Source: Actinobacteria bacterium UBA2272 (GTDB lineage: Bacteria > Actinomycetota > Coriobacteriia > Anaerosomatales > Anaerosomataceae). From it: a DNA stretch of 64,000 bases. The stretch is from NCBI GenBank assembly GCA_002347725.1, contig DDXA01000004.1:186001-250000 (forward strand), written 5' to 3'. The first letter of the stretch is position 1. Each line of letters starts with the position of its first letter. The position numbers and the translations under genes are program-made. The notes beneath the pieces were generated by a model that worked only from the letters and a program-made list of their open reading frames with translations, was not told the DNA's origin and did not search any database. Of the stretch, positions 43,827 to 53,699 are shown in pieces.

Positions 43827-44977
43827 CAGACACAGAGCCGTTCGTAGACGCCGAGGAGGCGCTGCTCCTGGACGCCCCAGTTGTATTCGCGCTCGGCGAT
43901 CACACGCCCCCGCGCGCCCATCTCCTGGCGGAGACGCTCGTCGCCCGCCAGCCGTGCGAGGATCGCCGCCATCGCGTCGACGTCGCCCGGTGGAGCGAGC
44001 AACCCCGCCTCGGCAGGTGACAGGACGCCGGAGGCGCCGGGAAGATCGGTCGCGGCGGTGGGGATGCCTGCCATCAGGTACATGAAGAGCCGATTCGGCC
44101 ACGTCAGGCGATGGTTCAGGGTCACGCCGTCGAGAAAGAGCGTGCCGATGTCCGCTCCGCACGTGAGGTCGAAGAGCTGCTCGTGCGGCAGGTGCCCCAT
44201 GAAGGTCACGCGGTCGCCGATGCCACGCTCGGCCACACGCTGGCGCATCGCGCCTTCGTACTCCCCGCGCCCCTGTACCGCGAGGTGCAACGCGGGCACG
44301 AGCGCCAGGGCATCGACCAGTTCGTCGATCGCCCTTCCGAGCTGCAGCCCGCCCTGATAGAGGGCGACGACTCTCTCTGCCGGCACGCCGAGTGTCCGCT
44401 TGAGCAGCATGCGATCACCCACCGGGGCAAGCGCCGGGCAGTTGGCCACGATGACCGGCCGCACCCCGTACCTCTCGTTGAGCACGCGCGCGTGCCCGTC
44501 GGAGACGGTGATCACCGCCGCCGCGCCCGGGATGAACCGGCGCTCGGCGGCGCGCAGGTATCGCTGCACGACCCACGATCGCTGGAACGGCCGCTGCATG
44601 AGCGAGTCGGGGTAGAGTTCATGCGCGTCGTAGACGTACGGCACGCCCAGCGCTCGCGCGACAGGCGCGCCGATGTCGAGCGTGTTCGTGTCGTGACAGT
44701 GAACGACGCCCGGTGCCGAGTGGATCACGGCCTCGCGCAGCGCCCGCTCACGCGCGCGGCGCTCGCTCAGCTTGCGGGCCGGCTGGCGCAGTCCCGCTCT
44801 CGTGAAGTCCGCCACCCGGCGAACGGTGAAGCCGTCCCTGTCCTCGACGTCGGGCAAGTCGGGGCTCCGCAAAGCAAGGACCTGCACGTCGTGCCCAGCA
44901 GCCGACAGCGATCGCGCCTCGCGGATCACGCGGGCGTCGTCGCGCATGTCGTTGAGTACGAGCATGGTCACGCGCAT
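43826..44977 (-). CDS. Family 4 glycosyltransferase
   Basis: ATG at 44975-44977 follows AAGGG; ATG seven codons earlier is an alternative that would overlap the upstream gene. The 383-residue product has the acceptor motif VVHCHDTNTLDIGAPVARAL and the donor motifs VVALYQGGLQLGRAIDELVD and TWPNRLFMYLMAGIPTAATD. This HCHD and N-R-L-F-x-Y-x-M-A-G pattern recurs in the next protein (44988), so the two are related. The acceptor and donor sugars are unknown. Confidence 0.88.
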   Translation of the reverse strand: MRVTMLVLNDMRDDARVIREARSLSAAGHDVQVLALRSPDLPDVEDRDGFTVRRVADFTRAGLRQPARKLSERRARERALREAVIHSAPGVVHCHDTNTLDIGAPVARALGVPYVYDAHELYPDSLMQRPFQRSWVVQRYLRAAERRFIPGAAAVITVSDGHARVLNERYGVRPVIVANCPALAPVGDRMLLKRTLGVPAERVVALYQGGLQLGRAIDELVDALALVPALHLAVQGRGEYEGAMRQRVAERGIGDRVTFMGHLPHEQLFDLTCGADIGTLFLDGVTLNHRLTWPNRLFMYLMAGIPTAATDLPGASGVLSPAEAGLLAPPGDVDAMAAILARLAGDERLRQEMGARGRVIAEREYNWGVQEQRLLGVYERLCV

Positions 44978-44987
44978 CGTGTGGCCC

Positions 44988-46193
44988 TTACGCTCCATGC
45001 CGGATGTGGGACTCCGGCCCGATCCCAAGTACCGCCTCGTAGAGTCCGTACAACACTTCAGCCTGTCCGTCCCATGTGTAATCCGGAGCGGCCGCCACCG
45101 CATTCCTCTTCATCCGAGCAACCTCGGCAGGGTTGTCAATCAGCCATCCGATCGCATCGGCGAAGGCGTCGACGGTCGGAGGGTCTACGACCATCCCGCA
45201 GTCAACGGCCTCCACTACCCTTCTTGTGAAGTCGAGATTGGTGACGAGCTGGGCGAGTCCCGCTGCCATGTAGTCGAAGAGCTTGTTGGACCCTGTCCAC
45301 CTGTGGCTCATGCTATCCGGCCAGATGTTGATCAGCCCGACGTCGTGTGCCGACGCAGAGGCAACCGCCTCTTCCAAACGGACTGGGGGCACCATGTGAA
45401 TCACAGCCTCCGCATCCCTGGAGCGGATGAAGTCGCGCAGGCCTTCCTCCGCATCGCCCCAACCTTGCAGCGTCAGCACCGCTCGTCCCCGATGCCGCAG
45501 GACAGCATCGATAAGATCCGGCAGGTGGCGGTCGCGGTAGTACTTGCCCTGATGGATAAGCCGGAGTGGACTGTGCGGGGCCGTCGGCTCGGAAACCGCA
45601 TCGACACTGCCGTTGATCAGGACGGTTGGCCGCGAAATCTTGTGCTCCTCTTTCAGCGCGTCAGCAATCATGTCGGTGACCGTCACAACCGCGGCTGCCC
45701 GTGGAATGAGGAGTCGCTCTTTGAGTAACCACCAGAGACGTACCCGCCTCGGCACCTCGCCTGTGGTCGCCCAGTGCTCCCGGGAGTCGTAGATGTACGT
45801 GCCACGACCCGCACACAGGAACCCGAGCAGAAGAGTGTCGACGTTCATACAGTGTACAACCTGTGGTCGAAACTCTCTGACTCGCAGGACCACATGGAAG
45901 AACCAAACGACGCGTCGAATCTGATTGCGGGTGATGTTCGAGATGACGCGGCACAACCACAGGGGATGGTGCGACGCAGGGAGCTTGCCTACCGTTCCTA
46001 TTCGGTATCCATGAGGTTCAACGCGCGTCATCCCGGTGGCGGTGCCAGGAGCGATTATCAGAACGTCGACACCAGCCTTCGAGAGTAGCCGTGCGACTTG
46101 ATGGGTTCGCTTGTCTCGTTCTACCGAAATCCCCCGAAGGATGGTGACGCGTCTGCCGCGGAGAGTCCCCTTGTTAGCGCGAGTCGTGTGCAT
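44988..46193 (-). CDS. Family 4 glycosyltransferase
   Basis: The 401-residue GT-B protein has VVHCMNVDTLLLGFLCAGRG in the acceptor half, and LRLIHQGKYYRDRHLPDLID plus TGSNKLFDYMAAGLAQLVTN in the donor half. By eye, from here to about 52 kb the DNA is slightly poorer in GC and uses more A/T-ending codons than the cytochrome region. This is common for exchanged glycan genes. It lies four bases after the ABC transporter gene. Confidence 0.87.
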   Translation of the reverse strand: MHTTRANKGTLRGRRVTILRGISVERDKRTHQVARLLSKAGVDVLIIAPGTATGMTRVEPHGYRIGTVGKLPASHHPLWLCRVISNITRNQIRRVVWFFHVVLRVREFRPQVVHCMNVDTLLLGFLCAGRGTYIYDSREHWATTGEVPRRVRLWWLLKERLLIPRAAAVVTVTDMIADALKEEHKISRPTVLINGSVDAVSEPTAPHSPLRLIHQGKYYRDRHLPDLIDAVLRHRGRAVLTLQGWGDAEEGLRDFIRSRDAEAVIHMVPPVRLEEAVASASAHDVGLINIWPDSMSHRWTGSNKLFDYMAAGLAQLVTNLDFTRRVVEAVDCGMVVDPPTVDAFADAIGWLIDNPAEVARMKRNAVAAAPDYTWDGQAEVLYGLYEAVLGIGPESHIRHGA

Positions 46194-46197
46194 TCTG

Positions 46198-48021
46198 CTA
46201 CGCGCGAATCTGCATGTCGAAGAGCCGCCGATACGTCCCGTTCGCGCTGTCTATCAAGTCCGAGTGCCTCCCGGTCTCGACGATTGAGCCTTCACTGAGC
46301 ACCAGAATCTGGTCGGCGTTTTCCACGGTGGACAGCCGATGAGCGATCACCACGAGAGTGGTCTTGCCGTGTAAGTCCTCAAGCGCCTTCTGGATGTATG
46401 CCTCGGACTCCGAATCCAGTGCGCTCGTCGGCTCATCGAGAATGAGGATGTCTGGCGCCTGCAACAGTGCCCGCGCCAGTGCCAGCCGCTGCCTCTGCCC
46501 GCCCGAGAACCTCACGCCTCGGTCCCCCAGCCTCGTCTCAAGCCCGGCTGGCAGCTGCGAGACGAACTCCGTGGAGTAGCTCGCATCCAGCGCCGCGGTG
46601 ATGCGCTCCTCATCCACCGGGCCGGATAGCCCGTATGTCAGGTTGTTCATGATCGTGTCGTTGAGCAGTATCGGCTCCTGTGTGAGAAACCCGATCCGCT
46701 TACGGAGCGTGATCACATCGAACTCGGTGGCCGGGATGCCATCGAAGGCTATCGCACCCGAGTCAGGCACGCGAAGCAGCGGGATCATGTCGACCAGCGT
46801 CGACTTCCCCGCACCGGACCTGCCGACGATCGCAGTCAGACTCCCCCTCTGTATGCTGAAGCTCACGCTCTTGAGGACCTGCCCGTCCTCCTCCTTGTAG
46901 GAGAAGCTGACCTCCTCAAACCGGATCGCCTCTTTGAGTCCTGTGAAGATTCGGTCCCCGCCTGTGGGAGTCGGGACAGCCTCGGCCTCTGCCAGCATTC
47001 GTTCCACATAGTCAAAAGCAGGCATTGCAGATGCCAGAGCCTGCCTTCCCAAGTTGAGTTCCTTGGCCTTCGCGTTGAGGCGCAAGAGAATGAACATGAA
47101 CAGGCCGAGGCTGGCGAGCGTGAGCCCGAACTCTGTCACGCCCACATACACGATCACGAACACCGCGAGCATCAGCGCCGGGTCCACAAGCACCTCAACA
47201 CGCGCCGCGGCAACCGCGATCTTCGTACCGGCGGTACGTAGCGTGGCAGCCAGCCGCCCCACTCGTTCCGCCTCAACTTCCTCCTGACCGCTCATCTTCA
47301 CGAGACGGAGCGCGGCGATCCGTTCGCGAACAGCCGACGTCAGTTCGATCGACGCGCGCGTGACCTCGGCTCCATACGCGCGCGACGACACCAGGATGCG
47401 GCGTACGCCCCACGAGACACCCGCCATGGCGAACACCGCGATCGCCGCCAGCTGCCACGAGAGAACTGCCAGGAGCACCGCATACACGAGGATGATGCCT
47501 ATGATGCTCAGGAGCCGAAGGTACTGTATGAGCGCCTGCCCACAGCGACTCGTCTGCCCTGACACCAGACTGATCAAGGCTCCCGGGTCCTGAGCATCGA
47601 CGTACGACATGCGAGCGTGTGCAACCGCGCGGAAGCTGCGCACCATCAGTTCTGCCACTGACCGGTTCTGCACCGTTGCGGTGTACCAGGTATTGAGGTA
47701 GTACACCAACTGGCGAAGAAGGATCGGGACAAACGCGATCAGCAGCAACGTGCCAAGGTTGATGGGCAGGTGCAAAGTGTCCAGCACCGTCACGAGATAC
47801 GGCCAGACGCTACCCTCAGGAATGCGCGAACCCCCTGCCTCCAGATACTGAAGAACCGGCAGGAGCAGGCCTATACCGAAGCCCTCGAGTGCCGCATACA
47901 GGCCGAGCAGGGCCACCATGAGGGCTCCCTCACGCAGACGAAGCCCGAGCATGGCGAAGATGCGTCGGGTGATTCTCAGATACTTCATCTGCGGCCAGCC
48001 GGAGGCGCGCCGGGCGGGCAT
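46198..48021 (-). CDS. ABC transporter, fused membrane and ATPase domains (flippase candidate)
   Basis: The 607-residue exporter half has six helices in residues 1-320. Its ATPase domain carries Walker A (IVGRSGAGKSTLVDMIPLL), Q-loop (GFLTQEPILLND), signature (RFSGGQRQRLALARALL), Walker B (DILILDEPTSALDSESE) and switch histidine (LVVIAHRLSTVENAD). In a glycan cluster such MsbA/PglK-like proteins flip lipid-linked oligosaccharide. The start is uncertain; ATG 11 codons in is also possible. It is divergent from the glycosyltransferase at 48136. Confidence 0.88.
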   Translation of the reverse strand: MPARRASGWPQMKYLRITRRIFAMLGLRLREGALMVALLGLYAALEGFGIGLLLPVLQYLEAGGSRIPEGSVWPYLVTVLDTLHLPINLGTLLLIAFVPILLRQLVYYLNTWYTATVQNRSVAELMVRSFRAVAHARMSYVDAQDPGALISLVSGQTSRCGQALIQYLRLLSIIGIILVYAVLLAVLSWQLAAIAVFAMAGVSWGVRRILVSSRAYGAEVTRASIELTSAVRERIAALRLVKMSGQEEVEAERVGRLAATLRTAGTKIAVAAARVEVLVDPALMLAVFVIVYVGVTEFGLTLASLGLFMFILLRLNAKAKELNLGRQALASAMPAFDYVERMLAEAEAVPTPTGGDRIFTGLKEAIRFEEVSFSYKEEDGQVLKSVSFSIQRGSLTAIVGRSGAGKSTLVDMIPLLRVPDSGAIAFDGIPATEFDVITLRKRIGFLTQEPILLNDTIMNNLTYGLSGPVDEERITAALDASYSTEFVSQLPAGLETRLGDRGVRFSGGQRQRLALARALLQAPDILILDEPTSALDSESEAYIQKALEDLHGKTTLVVIAHRLSTVENADQILVLSEGSIVETGRHSDLIDSANGTYRRLFDMQIRA

Positions 48022-48135
48022 GTGCTGCTCGCGTGGTCAACCACGAACATGACCTCCAGTAACGAGAGTGGTGGGAACATCTTACACGGCATGCCCTAGA
48101 ATCATGTGACGTACCCGAGGAAGGACGTCGGACCG

Positions 48136-49245
48136 TTGAGCACCCGCATCGCATTCATGGGAGAGGACCGCTGGGTCAAGCACCTCGCCACACAGATGAA
48201 TCGGCGCTTCGATTCCGTCTCCTGCACGTCCCACCCTGTCGGCTGGGAGCGGAGGACGACCCTAAGCGCGTTGTGGCACCTCCTCACGAGCGCCGTGATC
48301 GTGCGGGTCGGTTTTCCACCACCTGCCGCGGTGTATGTGGAGTACGACGCGGACACATTCGCGGAACGAACCGGGGCACGGGAATCTCTGAAGCGAGTGC
48401 TCTTCAGAACCGGCGTGGGCAGGGCGCTCCGCAGACTGGTTGTGTTCTTTCGGATCGGTCTCCCCATCGACTGGGCGCACGAGATCACTTCGCGCCTTCG
48501 GCCATCGCGTTGTGACGTCTACTACTGGATCGGCACGGACGTGATGCGGACGCTCGAAGCGGCCGAGGCAGGGACGCTGCCCGAACGCTCGCGCACGCGA
48601 ATCACCGAGGCGGTCAACCTGGCCGTGGCGCCGCACCTGGTTGTGGAGCTTGCGTCGGCCGGCATCTCGGCTGAGAGCGTCCCCTTCCCAGCAGGAGCGC
48701 TCGACATCCCGAGGGACGTCCCGCCGTTGCCCGCACGGATGACCGTGATCAGCTACGTGCCCGACACTCGTCAGGAGTTCTATGGCCTACCCGCGCTTCT
48801 TGAGGCAGCGGAGACCTTGCCCGAGATTCTGTTCCGGTTCTTCCGCGGCGCCGGGGAGGGCGTCCCCGATGTACCCGATAACGTCGAGTTCCTCGGGTAC
48901 GTGGACGACATGCACGAGGTGTACGCTGAATCGAGCGTGGTGGTCCGACTCGTTGAGCATGATGGCGACAGCTCGGTGATCGCCGAAGGGCTTCTGTACG
49001 CGCGACCCGTCGTCTACTCGTTCGAAGTGCCGCATGCGCACTACGTTCCGTTTGGTGATGCCGGGGAACTCGTTCGCGTACTGTCGGCACTGCTCGATCA
49101 ACACCGGGCAGGCGGAATACCCCCGAACGAAACGGGCCGCGAGTGGGCACTACAGGAGTACGACGCCGATCGGCGACTTTCCAGACTGCTTGAGATGCTG
49201 CTGTCGTGCAGGGAACAGAGCAGTGCCTCGCGCCGTGCTCAGTAG
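48136..49245 (+). CDS. Glycosyltransferase-like protein (GT-B fold)
   Basis: I chose TTG at 48136-48138, after AGGAAGG; a GTG ten codons earlier has no ribosome site. In the 369-residue product the C-terminal half has a GT4-like donor side (TVISYVPDTRQEFYGLPALL, DNVEFLGYVDDMHEVYAESS, EHDGDSSVIAEGLLYARPVV). The N-terminal half is divergent, with a possible membrane-associated patch. It is probably a glycosyltransferase of the same glycan, transcribed away from the ABC transporter. Confidence 0.75.
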   Translation: MSTRIAFMGEDRWVKHLATQMNRRFDSVSCTSHPVGWERRTTLSALWHLLTSAVIVRVGFPPPAAVYVEYDADTFAERTGARESLKRVLFRTGVGRALRRLVVFFRIGLPIDWAHEITSRLRPSRCDVYYWIGTDVMRTLEAAEAGTLPERSRTRITEAVNLAVAPHLVVELASAGISAESVPFPAGALDIPRDVPPLPARMTVISYVPDTRQEFYGLPALLEAAETLPEILFRFFRGAGEGVPDVPDNVEFLGYVDDMHEVYAESSVVVRLVEHDGDSSVIAEGLLYARPVVYSFEVPHAHYVPFGDAGELVRVLSALLDQHRAGGIPPNETGREWALQEYDADRRLSRLLEMLLSCREQSSASRRAQ

Positions 49246-49277
49246 ACTGAAGCTCTAAGACAACGGAGGCAGATCAC

Positions 49278-50231
49278 GTGGCCGAGGGCAACAACGTCGT
49301 CCGCAGAAGCAGAACGAGCCTCAAAGAGGCGCTCGACCGAAAAGGACTCAGGTGGCTCCGCCTCACGTTGATGGTCCTGTCGGTTGTGCTCGCAGGACGC
49401 AAGGCATCGCCTGATGCGGAGGTGAGGGCTGCCCTGGACCGCACCGGCCTTCGGTGGATGCTGGCGTGGCTGCTCGAGCGCTCACTCGCGATGCAGGCAC
49501 GAGGTATCGACAAGGTGCTGTATACGAGCGGCGCCTGGTTCCACCGCTTCCACGAGGTGTACGTCCACGTCGAGACTCCCGGCGCCTCGCTTCCCACACC
49601 CACTCAGCTAGATGAGCAGACGAGAGACACGTGGGAACACCACTACACCCCGAAGCCCGGAGACGTCGTGATCGATGCCGGTGCTGGTACCGGAACGGAA
49701 GTCCTGAGGTGGTCGCGACTGGTCGGCGAGACCGGCCGCGTGCTCGCTATCGAGGCGAATCCGCGCACCTTCAGCGTGCTCAGCCGATTCTGCGAGCTGA
49801 ACAATCTGACCAATGTCGAGTTGCACAGCGTCGCGCTCTCGGATACGTCGGGGACGATCGAGATCGAGGTGGCTGCCGATCACCTCGCAGCAAGTACAGT
49901 CACAGGTGCGGGTACCGTGACCGTCATCGGCATCACGGTTGACGAGTTGCTCGCGCGCTCCGCCGTGGCCGAAGTGGGTTTCCTCAAGATGAACATTGAG
50001 GGCGCCGAGGTACCTGCGTTGCGCGGGATGACGGCTGCTGCCGACAAGATCCGCAACCTGTGCATCTCGTGCCACGATTTCAGGGCGGACAGAGGACATG
50101 GAGAGGTGTTCCGCACGAAGGCCGTGGTGATCCGTGAGCTGGAGAGGATAGGCCTTCGCGTCGAGCCCCAGTCAGACGACACTCGCCCGTGGATCCGCGA
50201 TCAGGTGAACGCCCGACGGCTCAATCTCTAG
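49278..50231 (+). CDS. FkbM-family SAM methyltransferase
   Basis: GTG at 49278-49280 follows GGAGG. The 317-residue product has the SAM motif VVIDAGAGTGTEVLRWSRLV and the FkbM phrases VLAIEANPRTFSVLSRFCEL, GITVDELLARSAVAEVGFLK and MNIEGAEVPALRGM. Family role: O-methylation, often of sugars in glycans or lipids. It is 32 bases after the glycosyltransferase on the same strand. A CISCH string near residue 262 is in the folded core and there is no signal peptide, so it is not a haem site. Confidence 0.87.
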   Translation: MAEGNNVVRRSRTSLKEALDRKGLRWLRLTLMVLSVVLAGRKASPDAEVRAALDRTGLRWMLAWLLERSLAMQARGIDKVLYTSGAWFHRFHEVYVHVETPGASLPTPTQLDEQTRDTWEHHYTPKPGDVVIDAGAGTGTEVLRWSRLVGETGRVLAIEANPRTFSVLSRFCELNNLTNVELHSVALSDTSGTIEIEVAADHLAASTVTGAGTVTVIGITVDELLARSAVAEVGFLKMNIEGAEVPALRGMTAAADKIRNLCISCHDFRADRGHGEVFRTKAVVIRELERIGLRVEPQSDDTRPWIRDQVNARRLNL

Positions 50232-50276
50232 ATGCCCGGACTGCCCCAATCCGAAGGATCCGAGGACTCGAAGCGC

Positions 50277-52019
50277 CTAACGCCGCCCGATGGCGCCTGC
50301 CGCCATCTCGAGTGACAGCACAAGGGATTGGTCGGGCGCCCTCAAACGGCCGACGTCAGCAATCAGCCGACAATAAGCATCCTTGTCAAGAACGCCGGAT
50401 TCCAAGAGACGCATCTGCTGAAGGGCGGAGTCGACCCTCTCCCGGAGTGGGCCGGCGAACCATTGCTCATAGTCCACGAAGCCGGTTCGATACCTTTTCG
50501 AGATGCGCCCCGCACCGCGCAAGTTCGGTATGTGCGTGCCGGAGCGCCCGAGCGGAAGCCACACACCTTTAGTCAGGGGCATACCGGTACGTTGCCATGG
50601 GATTTTCGCCAGCGACGGGAACTCCCGAGAGAACAGCTCCATGTACAGAGCCGAATGTCTGCGCTGCTCAACGGGCAGCGCGAGAATCCGGTCGAAGAAG
50701 TCCTTCTGGAAGAAGGGCAGACGATATGGCAGGTGGGCGTGAATCAGCTTCAGTCCGTTCGCTGTCCATCTTCGTGCCCGCAAGAGTAGCGCGAGATGAT
50801 CTGCGCGATTGTATGGATCCTCTTCGGGTAGCGCAGCATAGGAATCCTGGATCTCCCGCTCGGCCTCCGCGAGCATACGTGTGCCTTCCCGGTTCAGCAG
50901 ACTGCCAAGAGCCGCGCTGCGCATGCCTGCGCCTAGATGAACCATCAGGTGCGCCAACTGGGGCGATGGTGGCAGCCAGCTTCCGCCGAGTACCAAGTCC
51001 CCTGCGAAGCCGCTCAACGCGACACGCCCCGGAGCAGCCACGATCGGATAGGCAGTGTATCCGTGGCTGTGGATCACGTTCTCCTCTCCGGATGTGATCT
51101 CTACGACGTCGTCCAGCGTTGCGGCGAGGCCCTCGGGCAGGAGCGGGAACTCCAGATGCTCACTGCCAACCGTGCGCGCTACGGCACGCGCCAGAAGCGC
51201 GTCGCCCGACTTGGGATGGCCGAACGTGAAGGTGAGTGGGTCTTGGTCGCAGCAGCTCACGCAGGCAGCAATCAATCGAGAATCCAGGCCGCCTGACAGC
51301 GGGATCACGTGACGGGAAGCCGGTCTACCAATCCGGTCGAGCTCCGTCAGACCACGCGAGAATGCGTCCCGCAGTTCACCAGTGCTTGCCGCCTCCGCGC
51401 TTTGCGCGTACTCGTACGACCTGATTCCACGACGGCTCAGACCGCCGCGGTCAGCCACCAGGATCTCGCCAGGACCGACAACGGAGACGCCCTTGAACAT
51501 CGAGCGCGATCCCAGCGGCTGGCCGTACGCGAGCATGCTGACGACGGTCATCCCATCGACATCCAGGGTGGCCGTTGCCCGCGCCACATACGTTCCACAC
51601 GACGCGAACACCAGGGACCCCTGATGCTCTTTCCAGTACAGCTGCATGAAGCCGAGACGGTCGCAGCCAATCCACCCTTGCTGGCTCGCGGAATCAAAGG
51701 AGGCCGCAGAAAAACAGCCGTCTGCGTCGGCCAGCCGATTGAGGCAGACTCCCACCGTCTCCGCGACTGCGCGCGCGCCGACCAGGGCGTCGATCCCACA
51801 CTCACCCACGATTGCGGTCACACGATCAGTCTCCTGGCCGTGGTGCACCGCATATGAGTCATCCAAGCCCGTGATGCCGAGACACCCGGCGGGGGTCTCG
51901 ATCTTGCTGTGCACCGTATGTCCGGCGTTGGCGTGCTCGGCCTTGAGAGCGTCGTAGAGCATACGGGCATCGGACGCCGGCTCTGAACCGAACGCGAACA
52001 CTCCTAGAAGTTGCTGCAT
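50277..52019 (-). CDS. Asparagine-synthetase-like protein lacking the glutaminase cysteine
   Basis: ATG at 52017-52019 follows AGGAGGT. The 580-residue product has an N-terminal Ntn-hydrolase-like half starting MQQLLGVFAFGS, with no cysteine at position 2. The ATP-pyrophosphatase half has an intact PP-loop (RHVIPLSGGLDSRLIAAC) and SGFAGDLVLGGSWLP. Glutamine-dependent ammonia release is therefore unlikely. The PP-loop could still make an adenylated intermediate, as in beta-lactam synthetase-type members. In a glycan cluster it may amidate a sugar acid, but that is a guess. A paralogue is at 60701. Confidence 0.8.
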   Translation of the reverse strand: MQQLLGVFAFGSEPASDARMLYDALKAEHANAGHTVHSKIETPAGCLGITGLDDSYAVHHGQETDRVTAIVGECGIDALVGARAVAETVGVCLNRLADADGCFSAASFDSASQQGWIGCDRLGFMQLYWKEHQGSLVFASCGTYVARATATLDVDGMTVVSMLAYGQPLGSRSMFKGVSVVGPGEILVADRGGLSRRGIRSYEYAQSAEAASTGELRDAFSRGLTELDRIGRPASRHVIPLSGGLDSRLIAACVSCCDQDPLTFTFGHPKSGDALLARAVARTVGSEHLEFPLLPEGLAATLDDVVEITSGEENVIHSHGYTAYPIVAAPGRVALSGFAGDLVLGGSWLPPSPQLAHLMVHLGAGMRSAALGSLLNREGTRMLAEAEREIQDSYAALPEEDPYNRADHLALLLRARRWTANGLKLIHAHLPYRLPFFQKDFFDRILALPVEQRRHSALYMELFSREFPSLAKIPWQRTGMPLTKGVWLPLGRSGTHIPNLRGAGRISKRYRTGFVDYEQWFAGPLRERVDSALQQMRLLESGVLDKDAYCRLIADVGRLRAPDQSLVLSLEMAAGAIGRR

Positions 52020-52071
52020 CGATCGGTACCTCCTACCGGCGGGCACCCGCAATGAAGTGCACCGATCGGGC

Positions 52072-52968
52072 CTAGGTGCTTACGCCCGTCTTGATCGCCA
52101 CCAGGGATGAGTCAAGGGCCCTGCCTGTCACCCATCCGAGCCCACAGAGTCTGCCGCTCGAACCCAGTGAGACCGTGCCCTCGGCCAGCACGTGTACGGG
52201 ACGGACCTCGGCTTCGGTGCCCCACACGCGCTGGATCGCCTCAACCAGCTCGGCCACCGAGATTCCCACCCCGCTGCACACGTTGTACGGCTTGCCAGGC
52301 TCTCCCCGCTCCGCCAGCAGAAGCAGCGCTCGGGCGGCATCCTCCACGTCCACATAGTCGCGCACCGATGCGATCTCGCGCAGCCTGATGACGTCTGCGC
52401 CGGCCTCGATCTGCTCGATCACATCGCTCACCACCGAGCCCTTGGGCTCACCCTGCCCCAGAAGGTTGAACGGACGCGCGATGCACACCCGCACGTCGTC
52501 CGTGCCCGAAAACGCGCGTGCGGCCTGCTCGGCGATCACCTTGCTCCACGCGTAGTGCGTCACCGGGTTGAGCGGCTCGTCTTCGGCGGTGGGGACTGTG
52601 GGCGTGGGGCCGTAGACCGCAGCCGAACTCACCACCACCACTCCGGCCGTGGGGGCCTCGGCCTTCACGAGTTCGAGCAGCCGCCACACAAGTGCGACAT
52701 TGGCCTCGTAGAGGTCCGACACGCTCATCTCGGCCCGAGGCGTGGCTCCGGCGCAGTGCACGATCCGCTCGGGAGCGGCCTCGGAGAGCGCCTCGGCGAT
52801 TACCGCGACATCGTTCCAGTCGATCTCCCGGTAAGTGACGCCCTCGATCGGTAGTGCCAGCTCACCCGCGCGCACGAGACCCGTGACCGACGCACCTTTG
52901 GCAAGCGCGGCCCGGCAGACCGCGCTCCCGAGAAAGCCGGCGGCGCCGGTGACGAGAACATCGGGCAT
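52072..52968 (-). CDS. NAD-dependent sugar epimerase/reductase (SDR)
   Basis: ATG at 52966-52968 follows the preceding stop by one base. The 298-residue extended SDR has the NAD motif VLVTGAAGFLGSAV, a catalytic Tyr-Lys pair in THYAWSKVIAEQAAR, and a Ser/Thr context VVVSSAAVYGP. It is the last gene of a three-gene set with a nucleotidyltransferase and a LegB-like dehydratase. It may reduce or epimerise the 4-keto sugar made by that dehydratase. Confidence 0.86.
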   Translation of the reverse strand: MPDVLVTGAAGFLGSAVCRAALAKGASVTGLVRAGELALPIEGVTYREIDWNDVAVIAEALSEAAPERIVHCAGATPRAEMSVSDLYEANVALVWRLLELVKAEAPTAGVVVVSSAAVYGPTPTVPTAEDEPLNPVTHYAWSKVIAEQAARAFSGTDDVRVCIARPFNLLGQGEPKGSVVSDVIEQIEAGADVIRLREIASVRDYVDVEDAARALLLLAERGEPGKPYNVCSGVGISVAELVEAIQRVWGTEAEVRPVHVLAEGTVSLGSSGRLCGLGWVTGRALDSSLVAIKTGVST

Positions 52969-52969
52969 A

Positions 52970-53689
52970 CTAGCCCCCGTTCGGCAGGAACTCGGCCCGC
53001 TTGGCCTGGAACTCCTCCTGCGCGCGGGCGAAGTCGTCGTGGCGCCCGATATCGAGCCAGTACCCCTCAAATGCGACCGATCGCACCTGCTTGCCCGCAG
53101 CCAGCAACCGCAGGATGAGGTCCGGGAAATCGAGCCGCTCGCCGCGCTCGATGTGCGCGAGGACCTCCGGCGAGAACGCGTAGACACCCATGCTCACGCG
53201 ATACTCGTGCTCCGGCTTCTCGATATATCCGGTGATGTCGCCCGTTGTGTCGGTCTCGACGATGCCGAAGTCGATGCGGGTGGAGCGCTTCTTGGTTGCC
53301 ACCGACGCTAGCGCTCCCGATGCGGCGTGCCCGGCGAGGAACGCCCCATAGCCGAGCGTGGTGAGCACGTCGCCGTTCATCACGAGGAAGGGCTCGGTGA
53401 GGCCCTGGATATGCGCCAGCGGCCCCGCAGTGCCGAGCGGCTGCTCCTCGCGAGAGTAGTCCACCGCGATACCGTACTTGGACCCGTCGCCGAAGAACGC
53501 CTCGATGAGCTCGGCGAGGTGACCTACGGCAAGAGTGGCCCTGCTGAAACCGACCCCGGCGAGCTGACGGAGCACGATCTCGAGGATCGGCGTGTCCCCA
53601 AGCGGCATGAGCGGCTTAGGAAAGACCGTCGTGTACGGCGCAAGGCGCGTCCCCTTGCCGCCGGCGAGTATGACTGCGCGTGAGCCCAT
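52970..53689 (-). CDS. Sugar nucleotidyltransferase
   Basis: ATG at 53687-53689 follows GGAGGT. The 239-residue product has the signature AVILAGGKGTRLAPYTTVFP KPLMPLGD, the substrate loop EEQPLGTAGPLAHI, the catalytic aspartate in FLVMNGDVLTTLGYG, and the late motif GYWLDIGRHDDFARA. It makes an NDP-sugar from sugar-1-P; which nucleotide and sugar is uncertain. It is placed between two sugar-modifying SDR genes. Confidence 0.87.
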   Translation of the reverse strand: MGSRAVILAGGKGTRLAPYTTVFPKPLMPLGDTPILEIVLRQLAGVGFSRATLAVGHLAELIEAFFGDGSKYGIAVDYSREEQPLGTAGPLAHIQGLTEPFLVMNGDVLTTLGYGAFLAGHAASGALASVATKKRSTRIDFGIVETDTTGDITGYIEKPEHEYRVSMGVYAFSPEVLAHIERGERLDFPDLILRLLAAGKQVRSVAFEGYWLDIGRHDDFARAQEEFQAKRAEFLPNGG

Positions 53690-53699
53690 GCGACCTCCG

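Noticed and set aside
49278..50231. A CISCH string in the FkbM methyltransferase, formally a haem motif
   Set aside because: The protein has no signal peptide and the string is inside the folded cytoplasmic core. It is a chance match.
45000..52000. The slightly lower GC stretch as a discrete genomic island
   Set aside because: I see no integrase, tRNA, flanking repeats or insertion sequences. Glycan genes often differ in composition, so a bounded island cannot be claimed.
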